Positions 1 through 8,901 are shown, numbered from the stretch's first letter. The stretch: DNA of 64,000 nt from Anaerolineae bacterium (GCA_023382535.1 JAHDWA010000015.1:1-64000); one strand, 5' to 3'. Notes: generated by a model from the sequence alone, not told the origin. Translations and numbers: made by a program.

Positions 1-62
1 TCTGTATTGACGACTGGCCGGCCCACAAAAATGGGTGGCTACTCCCTAACCATGTAACACAT

Positions 63-91
63 ACTATAGCACTGAGTGAAACCCATGTCAA
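63..91 (-). promoter_or_regulatory. Sigma-70-type promoter firing leftwards out of the window
   Basis: On the minus strand a perfect -35 TTGACA (86-91) is followed by a 17-nt spacer and a -10 TATAGT (63-68). It lies just downstream of the pentapeptide gene stop and points to a gene left of the window. Seen directly; activity is inferred. Confidence 0.6.
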
Positions 92-100
92 GAAGTTTTG

Positions 101-1144
101 TCACTTTGCTTTTTTCCGCAACCGCGCCGCCGCTTCGGCCAGACGATTGACATCAGGTTTGCGTTTACTGCCAGAACGCTCGGACGGGGTGGGATCAACC
201 GGCCGCTTAGCGCCATCGGGCATCGTGGCCCCTGAAAGAGTCAGGGCGGCATTGAGTTGAGCTTCACTGATTTTGGCTTCGCGCAGGTTGGCTTCGCTTA
301 AATTGGTTCCGCTCAGGTTGGCTTCGCTCAGATCAGCTCCGCTCAAATTCGCCCCGCTCAAGTTGGTTTGACTTAAATCATTGCCGACCAATTGGGTCTT
401 CTGCAAGTTAGCCCCGCTTAAATTAGCCCCGTGAAGGTTTGTTTTATGCAGGTCAACCCCCTGTAAATTGACCTCCATCAAAGCCGCCTCTTTCAAATCA
501 GCGGCCCATAGAAACGTCTTGCTCAGGTCGGTTTTACTCAAGTCAGCTTGATGTAAATTTGCTTCCCGTAAGTTGGTTGCATTTAAATTGGCGCCGCTCA
601 ACTTGGCTTTGATCAAATCGGCTTTGTTCAAATTGGCTTCCTGCAACTGGGCCTGAGCTAATTCAGCCCCAGCCAAACGGGCATCACGCAGGTTGGCCCG
701 GCGCAGATTAGCCTGGCTCAAGTTGGCCTGGCTTAAGTCGCTGCCTTGCAGATTCGTTTCGGTCAAGGTGGCCCCCTCAAGCTGAGCTGCCTTCAGACTG
801 GCCTGGCGCAGGCAGGCATGGCCCAGGTTAGCCTGGCTTAAGTTGGCCGTCTCCATGCGGTCGCCGGTTAAATCGGCTCCGCTGAGATTGGCCCCCGCTA
901 GAATGGCCCCGTGCAGCCTTGCTCCGATCAATTTACTCTGACTTAGATTTGCTCCGGCCAGGTTGGTGCGAAGCAAATTGGCCTTGTTCAGGTTCGCTCC
1001 GGCCAGGTTGGCCCCGCGTAAATTAGCCCCGCGCAAATCCAGGTGCTGTAAGTCGGCGGTGCGGAGGTCGGCCTGGCTGAGGTCGGGTATCTTACCCTCA
1101 TGGCGAGCTGATTTGATCAGTTTGATAGCTTCTTCACGTTGCAT
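101..1144 (-). CDS. Pentapeptide-repeat protein (cytosolic beta-helix)
   Basis: A 347-residue protein. From about residue 20 to 310 it is an almost unbroken series of A(D/N)LxxA pentapeptides (ANLSGANL, ADLSQANL and similar), which in this family fold into a right-handed quadrilateral beta-helix. There is no signal peptide or membrane segment. The short N-terminal cap (EEAIKLIKSAR, then G-K-I-P-DLS) resembles the cap before the repeats of the second pentapeptide protein at 11.0-12.2 kb, so the two look like paralogues. The C-terminal tail of about 35 residues is basic and probably disordered. Function is unknown: members range from DNA mimics that protect gyrase to scaffold proteins, and no catalytic domain is attached here. 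It follows the acylphosphatase gene on the same strand, separated by a hairpin. Confidence 0.9.
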   Translation of the reverse strand: MQREEAIKLIKSARHEGKIPDLSQADLRTADLQHLDLRGANLRGANLAGANLNKANLLRTNLAGANLSQSKLIGARLHGAILAGANLSGADLTGDRMETANLSQANLGHACLRQASLKAAQLEGATLTETNLQGSDLSQANLSQANLRRANLRDARLAGAELAQAQLQEANLNKADLIKAKLSGANLNATNLREANLHQADLSKTDLSKTFLWAADLKEAALMEVNLQGVDLHKTNLHGANLSGANLQKTQLVGNDLSQTNLSGANLSGADLSEANLSGTNLSEANLREAKISEAQLNAALTLSGATMPDGAKRPVDPTPSERSGSKRKPDVNRLAEAAARLRKKAK

Positions 1145-1178
1145 GGTGTCCTCGGAGCTACTGATAATGTTTTTGCAC

Positions 1179-1211
1179 AGACCTCCCAGGTCTTAAAGAC
1201 CTGAGAGGTCT
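1179..1211. repeat. Near-perfect 33-nt dyad between acyP and the pentapeptide gene
   Basis: AGACCTC (1179-1185) and CAGGTCTT (1187-1194) pair with AAGACCTG (1196-1203) and GAGGTCT (1205-1211), with one mismatched pair and a one-base centre. The word AGGTCT is repeated inside each arm. There is no T-run on the downstream side of either strand, so it is not a classic terminator. Confidence 0.75.
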
Positions 1212-1217
1212 AAAAAA

Positions 1218-1493
1218 TCAGCGCACGATAAAATCCGTCCCGTGCTCGCTGGGTTCATCATAGCGAAAGAGGATGCTCTTGAGTTGGGCGCTTTGTGGTC
1301 CTTCCTGGCACCAGGCCAGCAGCTTTTCCACGCTTTCGTCGTCGCCCTGGGCATCTATTTCAATCCGGCCATCCGAGAGATTCCGAACGAAGCCGGCCAA
1401 ACCAAGCCTTTGGGCTTCCTGTTGGGTGTGATAGCGAAAGTTAGCGCCTTGCAGCTTGCCCTCGATTAAAATACGAACCCGTTTCATCTCCAA
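1218..1493 (-). CDS. acyP: Acylphosphatase
   Basis: A 91-residue protein, the normal size for acylphosphatase, which hydrolyses carboxyl-phosphate bonds such as acetyl phosphate or carbamoyl phosphate in the cytosol. The phosphate-binding loop is present as EGKLQGANFR, with the catalytic Arg at the end of the motif, and the catalytic Asn sits in GFVRNLSDG. The following GRIEIDAQGD strand and the short alpha-helix LLAWCQEGP fit the ferredoxin-like fold. Start ATG ATTs the expected N-terminal strand. It is 10 nt downstream of the prepilin peptidase stop in the same direction, so the two may be co-transcribed. Confidence 0.93.
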   Translation of the reverse strand: MEMKRVRILIEGKLQGANFRYHTQQEAQRLGLAGFVRNLSDGRIEIDAQGDDESVEKLLAWCQEGPQSAQLKSILFRYDEPSEHGTDFIVR

Positions 1494-1503
1494 TCAACTC
1501 CTT

Positions 1504-2247
1504 CTAAAAATAATAATCCCAAATCTCCTTACCCCAAACGAGCATAATCCAGCCGGTAATGGTCAAAAAAGGGCCATAGGGAATAAAGGACTTTAATCCA
1601 ACCCGCCGGCTGACAAGCAGCAGCGCCGCTACAAATCCGCCCAAAAAGACGCCAAAGCCCAAGCTCAGCAGAACAAAAGGGAAGCCCATAATCAATCCCA
1701 AAAAAGCCGAAAGGGTAACATCGCCTTCACCCAGGCCCCCCCGTGAAATCAGGGCCGCGATGTAAACTACGACAAAAGCCGCCCCACCTCCCACCAGCGC
1801 CGCCGGCCACGGCGGGACGCCGGCTGCAAAAGTGCCCGCCAGGGCCAGCAGGATGGACGGTAAAATAACGATGTTAAAAATGAGCCGGTGTTCCAGATCG
1901 GTCACTGTGACCAAAATCAAAATAGCTGTGTACAGCGACACCCAGCCCAGATAGGCTGAAAGCCCATAATAAGTGATCAGAAAGATAAAAAAGACCGGTG
2001 TGACTATTTCGACAAGCAGCGAACGGGTAAACCGCGGGCGCGGCTGGCCGCATTGCGCGCATTTTTGCTGCCCAGTCAGGGCAGCCAGCCAGGCACTCCA
2101 GGCCAGTACCGGCCGTCGCGCCTTGCAAGCTGAACACTTGGGCCATTGAAGAACAGTCTCTCGTTTTGGTAAAATATCGGCGGCATGATTGATGGCAATG
2201 CCGACCAGCCAGCCAAGCAGCGCGTAGAGAATAGTTGGAATTATCAA
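1504..2247 (-). CDS. Prepilin peptidase / N-methyltransferase (family A24)
   Basis: An integral membrane aspartic peptidase that cleaves the leader of type IV prepilins and usually methylates the new N-terminus. The N-terminal cytosolic domain has the four-cysteine zinc motif (CSAC...CAQC). The two catalytic aspartates lie in TDLEHR and GEGD. About seven hydrophobic segments follow the usual order. I chose the TTG at 2247 (247 aa) because AGGA stands six bases upstream and this avoids overlap with the preceding gene; the longer frame up to 2373 would run into that gene. No pilin genes are nearby, so the substrates must be elsewhere. Confidence 0.92.
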   Translation of the reverse strand: MIIPTILYALLGWLVGIAINHAADILPKRETVLQWPKCSACKARRPVLAWSAWLAALTGQQKCAQCGQPRPRFTRSLLVEIVTPVFFIFLITYYGLSAYLGWVSLYTAILILVTVTDLEHRLIFNIVILPSILLALAGTFAAGVPPWPAALVGGGAAFVVVYIAALISRGGLGEGDVTLSAFLGLIMGFPFVLLSLGFGVFLGGFVAALLLVSRRVGLKSFIPYGPFLTITGWIMLVWGKEIWDYYF

Positions 2248-2300
2248 GTCTGATCCTTTTCGGGATGACCGCCGACCGTTGATCGCCGACTGCCGAGATA

Positions 2301-4709
2301 CTATTGGGATTCTTTTTTCATTAGAAAAATACTCGCTATGCTCACCAGCGCCAAAGCAAGCCCACTTATCCACAGACCAAAAGTGAAACTCCGCGGCCGG
2401 TAACGGAATAAAATTTCGTGCGCCCCGGCCTCAACAGCTACGGCCCGGAAAGCCAGATTGGCCGGCCAAATCGGAGCCGGTTGGTTGTCAATCAGCACCT
2501 GCCAGCCGGGATAGTAAGTATCGGTCAAAACAACGAAGCCGGCAGAAGGAGCCTCGACCTTGAGCAAAACCCGGTTCGCTTCCTCTGTAACAACACTAAC
2601 TGTCCTGGTCTCTTCCTTAGCCTCCGTCTTAGCCTGTGCCTGACTTTCACCCTCCATGATAATCACTTCTCGGTGATAATCAAAATCGGGTGAGGTTAAC
2701 CGGCTGATGACATCAGCTTCGTTTTTGGCCCAATAGACCTGCGACACAAAGTAGGCGCGCGGCAGCGGGTCGGGAACTTGCTGAATGGCCGTCATGCCGG
2801 CGGTGTAGAGGATGGGTCCTACCTGATGCGAACCATCGTCAACAAAATAACCGACGTGCATCAAGGCCAGAAGCCGGGCGCGCTGCGCGGCATCGGCGTC
2901 TTTGAGCAAATTGGTCAGCCGCTGCCAGCGCCCCACCACCAGCGGGTCGTAATTGTTGGCTGAAGCCAATTCAGCATAAACACCCAAATTGGGGATAAGC
3001 GTCTCCTTGAGACCCTGCCAGTAATTCAAATCGAGAGGGCCAAAACTTTTGAAGCGAAAATACTGATCAAACTTGGTGGCGTAGTCAAATTCTTCGTCAA
3101 CAAAAAAACGCTGGCCCCCCGGCTGAGCTTTGAGAAATTCTGCGCTGGCTGTAGTGTGCCGGAAAACGGCCGGAGGCAGGGTTGGAATAAGCGGCCAGGC
3201 TGCACCCAACAGGTCAAAAGTAACCACAGCCAGCACGGCCCCTTGCCAGAAAATCTCTTTTGAAACGGCCTCGCGCGATGCATCTAATTGAATGCGGTAT
3301 TTTCTGGGACGAATCAACAACAAGGAAATAGAGATGGTGAGCCATAGACCCAACAGCATGGTTGCGACCAAAAAAGTCTGGCTGCGCCCGGTCAAAATAA
3401 AACTGCCGGCCACGCCGGCTATCGTTAAGCCGAGCGCCCCGACCAACAGCCGCTGCCAGCTCCGGCGGCTGAAAGGAGTCAGCTTGAAAGACTGAGCGCC
3501 AATTCCGGCCAGAACCGCCATGGCGAGGGTGTACCCTATCAGCAGCCGGGCTGGGGCCTGGAAAAAGCCGAAGCCGGGCACAAACTTGAAAACCCACAGA
3601 TAGACCGGCGTGTTCCAACCCAGGGCCAAAATCAAGCTGATGGGGACAAGGGCGGCAAAAAAGGGTACAACCCGCCAGGCGTGGCCGGTCATGGGTTCTT
3701 CCGTCCTCGCCGGTCCCCAGGCTCGGCGCAGGCCGTAATTCCCCACGGCAACCAGCGCCAGTAAGAAGGGTAATATGCCCAGGTAGGCATGGTCTTCCCA
3801 GTAATTAGCGTAGCCCCAATAATCGCCGCTCGCCGGGTGACCAAAGAAGGTAGGGGCCAGCAGGGTCGGCAGGCGCCACGGCCAGAAGGAGTAAGTCAGG
3901 GCAAAGATGGGTTCCGCGCCGCTGCTGCGCGGGGATTGGGTCATAAACTCGGCGGTGGGGAGGAGTTGAACGGCGGCCAGCAGCACGGCCAGGATGACTG
4001 CAACAGAAAAGCCAAGCAGCGGATAAACGAAGGAGGCGTGAAACACCATTCGCTTATTCGCCATTCGCCGGCTCATTTCCTGCCAGCTTCTGAATATCAC
4101 ATACGGACCAATCATCCACAGCCCATAAAACCACAACTGGGCATGACCGGCCAGCAATTGAACGGCCAGAACCAGGGCCAGCCCCAGTACATCCAAATGA
4201 TTCCTTCGGGTGGCGAGCCGATCGCCCAACAAAAGCAGCAGCGGAAACCAGGCAGCCGCATTGACCATCACCACAAACTGGGTGCGCCCCACGATGTAGC
4301 CGCTCAACATGTAGGTTATGGCTGACAGGGTAGCGGCAAAGGACTGCAGGCCGAGATGGCGGGTATAGAGATACATCAACAGGCCGGCCAGAGCCAGGTG
4401 CAAAATGATGGAGAGGGTCAGCCCGTGTTCGACGGGCAGGACAAGATACAAAAGATTGAAGGGATAAAAAAGGGCTGTTTGGAGATTGGCCAGCAGCGGT
4501 GTGCCGTTGCCCAGGAGCGGGTTCCAGAGGGGCCACTCTCCCGTCAGAAGGCCCACTTTAGCCAAATGATGCCAGGGCCAAAACTGCAGCAGGCTCGTAC
4601 CCCAGAAAAGAACCTCGCCTCGCAGCAACCAGCGCCAAAAGAGGACCAACGGCAGAACAAGAATGAGGCCCACATATAAACTGGAGGATGGACGATTAAA
4701 GAGACGCAT
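2301..4709 (-). CDS. YfhO-family large membrane protein
   Basis: An 802-residue protein with about 13 membrane segments and a soluble extracytoplasmic C-terminal half. The N-terminus has the family pattern of a first segment followed by a loop with PWHHLAK, GEWPLWNPLLGNGTPLL and LQTALFYPFNLL, typical of YfhO proteins linked to glycosylation of cell-surface polymers (GT-C-like fold). The C-terminal part has the family's TDTYYPGWQVLID segment, followed by a final membrane anchor and KKE tail. Residues near MSRRMANKRMVFH are encoded by a short ATTCGCC-type word repeat (about 4040-4078) of the kind seen in the other large glycosyltransferases of this window. Substrate unknown. Transcribed towards the prepilin peptidase. 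Confidence 0.85.
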   Translation of the reverse strand: MRLFNRPSSSLYVGLILVLPLVLFWRWLLRGEVLFWGTSLLQFWPWHHLAKVGLLTGEWPLWNPLLGNGTPLLANLQTALFYPFNLLYLVLPVEHGLTLSIILHLALAGLLMYLYTRHLGLQSFAATLSAITYMLSGYIVGRTQFVVMVNAAAWFPLLLLLGDRLATRRNHLDVLGLALVLAVQLLAGHAQLWFYGLWMIGPYVIFRSWQEMSRRMANKRMVFHASFVYPLLGFSVAVILAVLLAAVQLLPTAEFMTQSPRSSGAEPIFALTYSFWPWRLPTLLAPTFFGHPASGDYWGYANYWEDHAYLGILPFLLALVAVGNYGLRRAWGPARTEEPMTGHAWRVVPFFAALVPISLILALGWNTPVYLWVFKFVPGFGFFQAPARLLIGYTLAMAVLAGIGAQSFKLTPFSRRSWQRLLVGALGLTIAGVAGSFILTGRSQTFLVATMLLGLWLTISISLLLIRPRKYRIQLDASREAVSKEIFWQGAVLAVVTFDLLGAAWPLIPTLPPAVFRHTTASAEFLKAQPGGQRFFVDEEFDYATKFDQYFRFKSFGPLDLNYWQGLKETLIPNLGVYAELASANNYDPLVVGRWQRLTNLLKDADAAQRARLLALMHVGYFVDDGSHQVGPILYTAGMTAIQQVPDPLPRAYFVSQVYWAKNEADVISRLTSPDFDYHREVIIMEGESQAQAKTEAKEETRTVSVVTEEANRVLLKVEAPSAGFVVLTDTYYPGWQVLIDNQPAPIWPANLAFRAVAVEAGAHEILFRYRPRSFTFGLWISGLALALVSIASIFLMKKESQ

Positions 4710-4710
4710 T

Positions 4711-4739
4711 TTGACAAACGATTTGGGTCGGCTTAGAAT
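4711..4739 (+). promoter_or_regulatory. Sigma-70-type promoter for the membrane protein gene at 4749
   Basis: TTGACA (4711-4716), 17-nt spacer, TAGAAT (4734-4739). Transcription would begin at about 4746, only a few bases before the ATG at 4749, so the mRNA would be leaderless or nearly so. Confidence 0.65.
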
Positions 4740-4748
4740 GGGCCAACA

Positions 4749-5555
4749 ATGCTAGTCTATGAACGTGTCAGTGTGGTAGTCAGTCTGACTTTGATTGGGC
4801 TGACGCTCTATTTTGTTTTGGCCTTTCCTGCGGAAACAGCCGCCTTTACCATTTTGGGTTCGCCGCTCACCCTGGATTCGCCGCGGCAGTGGCTGGTGGC
4901 GCTTTTGTTGGGAGGTCTGGCCATGGCCGGCGCCGATGCGGTCATGCGGATTCATCCAGCGCTATCTACCCGGCGGTTAAGTTATTTAGCCACGTTTTGG
5001 ATGCTGCCCGGCCTGCTGGTATTTCTAGCGACCCAAACCCTGGGTCTGGCCCCTAACCCCGTTGCCTGGGCGGTGGGCCTGGTAGTAACGGGGCTACTGC
5101 TCTGGCTGACCATCATCGCTGAATTTTGGCAAATCAGGATGATCCCCTCGCAGCGCTATCGCTGGGCTTATGTCTGGCAGCAATTCATGGGTTACACGAT
5201 GGCTCTGCTCTTTTTCATAATTATTTACCGGACCCGCAGCCGCAGTGCTATCAGCGCAACCGGGATTATGCTGGTCAGCGGCATGATTGCCTTGGCCCTG
5301 CTGCGGCAGCGCAGCGCTATTGCCAAAACCTGGTTGTTTGCCGGCATCATCGGCCTGAGCCTCGGCCAGATTACCTGGGCCTTGAATTATTGGCGCATCG
5401 GCGCACTTACGGCCGGGCTGCTCCTGCTGCTGATTTTTTACGTTCTGGTGGGTTTGGCCCAACAGCAACTTGTAGGAAAACTTTCCCAGCGCGCTTTATG
5501 GGAATTTGGCTCGATTGCTGTCGTGGCTGTACTGGTCATATTTAATTATACTTAG
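4749..5555 (+). CDS. Polytopic membrane protein of unknown function
   Basis: A 268-residue protein with about eight hydrophobic helices and very short loops, and no soluble domain. Helices are visible at roughly 9-28, 47-65, 80-97, 105-125, 145-160, 170-187, 195-240 and 250-266. A cytosolic basic loop (RYRWAYVWQQF) sits in the middle. It may belong to a Chloroflexota-specific DUF family (DUF5656-like), which I cannot confirm. It is divergent from the YfhO gene with only 39 nt between the starts, so the two are probably controlled from one intergenic region. There is no Shine-Dalgarno sequence upstream, in line with a leaderless transcript. Confidence 0.8.
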   Translation: MLVYERVSVVVSLTLIGLTLYFVLAFPAETAAFTILGSPLTLDSPRQWLVALLLGGLAMAGADAVMRIHPALSTRRLSYLATFWMLPGLLVFLATQTLGLAPNPVAWAVGLVVTGLLLWLTIIAEFWQIRMIPSQRYRWAYVWQQFMGYTMALLFFIIIYRTRSRSAISATGIMLVSGMIALALLRQRSAIAKTWLFAGIIGLSLGQITWALNYWRIGALTAGLLLLLIFYVLVGLAQQQLVGKLSQRALWEFGSIAVVAVLVIFNYT

Positions 5556-5628
5556 CCTCCATTATACCCGCTATCAGCCTCATTGACTATTCGCTGCCTC
5601 AGCCGTAACAGATTGGCCAATCGGCACA

Positions 5629-5657
5629 TTGACAACTTTTTCCATTCCGGCTACACT
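5629..5657 (+). promoter_or_regulatory. Sigma-70-type promoter of the ABC exporter operon
   Basis: TTGACA (5629-5634), 17-nt spacer, TACACT (5652-5657), in the 254-nt gap before the ABC ATPase. This leaves a 5' leader of about 145 nt in which I recognise no known element. Confidence 0.6.
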
Positions 5658-5809
5658 TTTTATAACATAAAGGTGTAAAGTTTTTCCCTTAGCTTCGTGT
5701 TGTGCGGTGCGTAAAATGAATGGATTACGCCCCACACAATCTATATCTTGTTTGAGTGAAACCTTTTCTTCAGCTAAACTAACCCTTTTCCCAACCTCTG
5801 AGGCCCTCC

Positions 5810-6739
5810 ATGATTGAAACCATTAATTTAACCAAAGAGTTTGGCGAGTTCACCGCCGTCAGGGAGATCTCGCTGAATGTGCCGGAAGGTGAAGTACTGG
5901 CCCTGCTGGGGCCTAACGGCGCGGGCAAAACGACGACGGTGCGGATGTTGGCGGCTATTCTGAAGCCTACCCATGGTCGGGCCCGGGTGGCCGGGTATGA
6001 TACGGTCGCCGAAGCCAAATCTGTCCGCCAGGTAATTGGATTGCTCACCGAGTTTCCCGGCCTTTATTTGCGCATGAAAGGCCTGGCCTATCTCAGCTTT
6101 TTTGGCGAATTGCAGAGTATGCCCAAGTCCACTATCCGCCAGCGCAGCGAGGAACTGCTCAGGCGTTTTGAGTTGTGGGAGGCTCGCGATAAACAGGTCG
6201 GGACCTATTCCAAGGGCATGAAACAAAAACTGACCCTGGTGCGGGCAATGCTGCACGACCCGCAGGTGCTTTTTCTGGACGAGCCGACATCGGCCATGGA
6301 CCCCCACAGCGCCAAACTGGTGCGCGATGCCATCGCCGGCCTGCGCCGGGAAAAACGGACCATTGTTCTTTGCACTCATAACCTGGCCGAAGCTGAGCAA
6401 CTGGCCGATCGCATCGCCATTATCCGCCGCGGGCAAATTATTGCCCAGGGTACGCCGAATGAACTAAAACAGCGCTTGCTGGGTGATCCGTTGATGGAAA
6501 TTCGGCTGGCAGCGCCGCTCAACGGGCTGGTCAGCCACCTGGAAGAACGGGTGAACATCGTTGGTCACGGCCAGGATTGGATCCGTTACACCGTTTCCGA
6601 CCCTTCGCAGTTTAACCCTGCCCTGTTGAATGAATTGACCCGCCAGGAGGTTCCGGTTATTACCCTGAGCGAAGTTTCCCGCAGCCTGGAAGAAGTTTAC
6701 CTGCGGATTGTCGAAGCTGACCAAACGGAGGTGAAGTAA
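5810..6739 (+). CDS. ABC transporter ATP-binding protein (ABC-2 exporter type)
   Basis: A 309-residue cytosolic ATPase. Walker A is GPNGAGKTT at residues 34-42, the Q-loop is in LTEFPGLY, the signature is YSKGMKQKL (a variant of LSGGQ) and Walker B is VLFLDEPTSAMDP, followed by the switch histidine in CTHNLAEAEQL. The last 80 residues form the C-terminal extension common in CcmA/NatA-type exporters (ends in LEEVYLRI). GAGG precedes the ATG. One base separates its stop from the permease gene, so the two clearly form an operon. The exported substrate cannot be told from sequence. Confidence 0.95.
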   Translation: MIETINLTKEFGEFTAVREISLNVPEGEVLALLGPNGAGKTTTVRMLAAILKPTHGRARVAGYDTVAEAKSVRQVIGLLTEFPGLYLRMKGLAYLSFFGELQSMPKSTIRQRSEELLRRFELWEARDKQVGTYSKGMKQKLTLVRAMLHDPQVLFLDEPTSAMDPHSAKLVRDAIAGLRREKRTIVLCTHNLAEAEQLADRIAIIRRGQIIAQGTPNELKQRLLGDPLMEIRLAAPLNGLVSHLEERVNIVGHGQDWIRYTVSDPSQFNPALLNELTRQEVPVITLSEVSRSLEEVYLRIVEADQTEVK

Positions 6740-6740
6740 C

Positions 6741-8234
6741 ATGGCCGTTCAAGCCATTCCCCGGCAGAAGCGCGGCAGTCTGAGCACCGCGCTGGTCATT
6801 ACCCGGCGAGAACTGCGCGACAGCCTGCGCGATTGGCGAATTGTCACCCCGATTATCGTGCTGACCATCATCTTTCCTTTTTTGATGGACTTCACCTCGC
6901 GCTGGGCGACCAATTGGGTGTCGCAGTATACCGACCCGATTTTAGTAGAGCGGATCAACCCCTTTTTGCTGATGATTGTCGGCTTTTTCCCGATTTCTTT
7001 TTCGCTGATTATCGCCCTGGAGTCCTTTGTCGGTGAAAAAGAACGCAACAGTCTGGAACCGATTCTGTCTATGCCGGTCAGCGATCTGGAACTGTATTTG
7101 GGCAAGATGCTTTCTTCGCTGCTGCTGCCGCTGTTGGCGAGTTACCTGGGTATTACCGTTTTTCTGCTCAGCCGCCTGCTGACCACACCCCGCTGGGTGC
7201 CGCCATTGGACCTGGCGGTTCTGATGCTGCTCTTGACCACGATGGAGGCCATTGTGATGGTCTCCGGGGCGGTGGTGGTCTCCAGCCAAACCACCAGCGT
7301 GCGGGCGGCCAACTTGCTGGCCAGTTTCATTATCATTCCCATGGCTTTGCTGGTGCAGGCTCAGAGCATCATCATGTTTTACGCCGAGTACAATGCCTTG
7401 TGGTGGATTGTGCTGGCCTTGATGGTGGTCAGTTTAATCCTGGTGCGGATGGGCATCCGTATCTTCAACCGCGAAGAGATTCTCTCCAAAGAGATGGATG
7501 AACTAAACCTGAAAAATACGTGGCGCAGTTTTATAAAGTACTTTTTGCGCCCCCCCGAAGCAGCCACCAACCGGGGAGATCAGGGTTCGGCCAAATTTAA
7601 TCCCATCCGTTTTTACCGGCACGATATTCCCCTGCTGATCAGACAGCAAGGGCTGCCTTTGCTGGTCGTTTTGATAGCGACAATAGCAGCGGGGATTTTA
7701 GGAGCGGTTTTTGCCGTGCAGCATCCACTGCCGGCCAACCTGCTGCCGCTCGACGAAATTTCGGCCAATACCTTTGGCAACCTGCAAAAAGTTCGCCTGC
7801 TGCCCGAAATTAATACCTCGTTTATTTTCTTTAATAATTTCCGGGTGATTATTTTGGCGGCGGTAGTCAGTGTTTTTTCGTTTGGGGTGCTCACCTTATT
7901 TTTGACGCTGATTAACATAGGGCTGGTGAGCTTTATCATCACCCAAATTGTGCTTTTAGGTTACAATCCCTGGCTGTTTACGGTCACCTTCATTTTGCCC
8001 CACGGGATTTTTGAAATTCCGGCTATTCTCCTGGGCATGGCTTTTGCCCTGCGCATCGGCGCCGCCCTGGTCTCGCCGCCGCAAGGGCTGGATGTGGGGC
8101 AGGGGTTGATGCTAACCCTGGCCAACTTTATCAAGATCCTTATTTTTGTCGTCGTGCCGTTGTTGATCCTGGCCGCCTACATCGAGGCCAATATTACCCC
8201 GCAGATTGTCGTGGCTGTTTACGCGGCCCAATGA
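6741..8234 (+). CDS. ABC-2 permease fused to a SpoIIM-like (DUF95) membrane domain
   Basis: A 497-residue integral membrane protein. Residues 1 to about 270 are an ABC-2/NatB-type permease: a basic N-terminal helix (TRRELRDSLRDWR), then six membrane spans, with the coupling segment GEKERNSLEPILSMPVS. From about 300 onward a second five-span domain contains NNFRV, FGVLTLFLTLINIG and FILPHGIFEIPAILLG, the hallmark pattern of stage II sporulation protein M family proteins. In many genomes these are separate neighbouring genes; here they are one chain. SpoIIM homologues outside sporulating bacteria often sit next to ABC-2 systems, but their role is not settled. It is followed by a strong terminator. 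Confidence 0.88.
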   Translation: MAVQAIPRQKRGSLSTALVITRRELRDSLRDWRIVTPIIVLTIIFPFLMDFTSRWATNWVSQYTDPILVERINPFLLMIVGFFPISFSLIIALESFVGEKERNSLEPILSMPVSDLELYLGKMLSSLLLPLLASYLGITVFLLSRLLTTPRWVPPLDLAVLMLLLTTMEAIVMVSGAVVVSSQTTSVRAANLLASFIIIPMALLVQAQSIIMFYAEYNALWWIVLALMVVSLILVRMGIRIFNREEILSKEMDELNLKNTWRSFIKYFLRPPEAATNRGDQGSAKFNPIRFYRHDIPLLIRQQGLPLLVVLIATIAAGILGAVFAVQHPLPANLLPLDEISANTFGNLQKVRLLPEINTSFIFFNNFRVIILAAVVSVFSFGVLTLFLTLINIGLVSFIITQIVLLGYNPWLFTVTFILPHGIFEIPAILLGMAFALRIGAALVSPPQGLDVGQGLMLTLANFIKILIFVVVPLLILAAYIEANITPQIVVAVYAAQ

Positions 8235-8248
8235 ATTTACTCCAAAAG

Positions 8249-8290
8249 AAAGACCGCCGAAACTTAGTAAATCTCGGCGGTCTTTTTCTT
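8249..8290 (+). terminator. Intrinsic terminator after the ABC exporter operon
   Basis: Perfect 12-bp stem AAAGACCGCCGA (8249-8260) / TCGGCGGTCTTT (8274-8285) with a 13-nt loop, followed by TTCTT. It is flanked by A-rich sequence on the other side, so it can also serve the convergent FHA gene. Confidence 0.9.
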
Positions 8291-8321
8291 GACTTGTTCG
8301 GTTTCGTAGAGAGTCGCCCCT

Positions 8322-8837
8322 TCACATCATTTTTGACAGCCACGGCGGCAGTAAATCGGTCATATTGAGCAGACCCCAATAGTGGCCGATGATTAAAACC
8401 AGCAGAATCAAAAAGATGACCGCTACCGTGCCGGCGGCGACCTTGGCAAACCAGACCCGTCCCTTAAGGGGCGGATCGGCTTGAAGATGCGCCGGTTCCT
8501 GCTCAAGCGGCTCTGCTTCGGCCCCGTCCTGAGCTTCCATCTCCCGGAATTTCAGTTTGATCGAGCCAAGTTCAATCAGATCATTGTGCTGCAAATAATA
8601 CGGCCCTTCGATGGTGATGCCATTGACGACCGTGCCCCCCGGCGCGCCCAAATCTTGCAAAATCCAGCGGTCAAGCCGCAGTTCCAGGCTGGCGTGGGCC
8701 GGGTCAATATCTGGCGCATCCAGCACCAGTTGATTATCCGGGCTGGAGCCAATCAAGATACGATTCGCCAGCAGTTCAAAATCCTCAAAGACAGTACCTT
8801 CACCTGCTGCTTCTTCATAAATAATCAGTTTAGCCAA
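8322..8837 (-). CDS. FHA-domain protein with C-terminal membrane anchor
   Basis: A 171-residue protein. Residues about 5-98 form an FHA domain: strand pattern RILIGSSPDNQLVL, then HASLEL, then QDLGAPGGTVVNG. Residues 99-130 are an acidic, Glu/Pro-rich linker, and 131-155 is a single membrane helix with a short tail, so the FHA domain faces the cytosol. FHA domains bind phosphothreonine peptides. The canonical GR...SRxH residues are altered here (GSS instead of GRS, DPAH instead of SRxH), so phosphopeptide binding is doubtful, while the VNG turn is kept. No Ser/Thr kinase is adjacent. Confidence 0.85.
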   Translation of the reverse strand: MAKLIIYEEAAGEGTVFEDFELLANRILIGSSPDNQLVLDAPDIDPAHASLELRLDRWILQDLGAPGGTVVNGITIEGPYYLQHNDLIELGSIKLKFREMEAQDGAEAEPLEQEPAHLQADPPLKGRVWFAKVAAGTVAVIFLILLVLIIGHYWGLLNMTDLLPPWLSKMM

Positions 8838-8901
8838 AGTAAACTCCCCTGAAAGTGAGACCGCCGACGGCGGACGGCTGACCGCCGCAAGATAACTTTG
8901 A

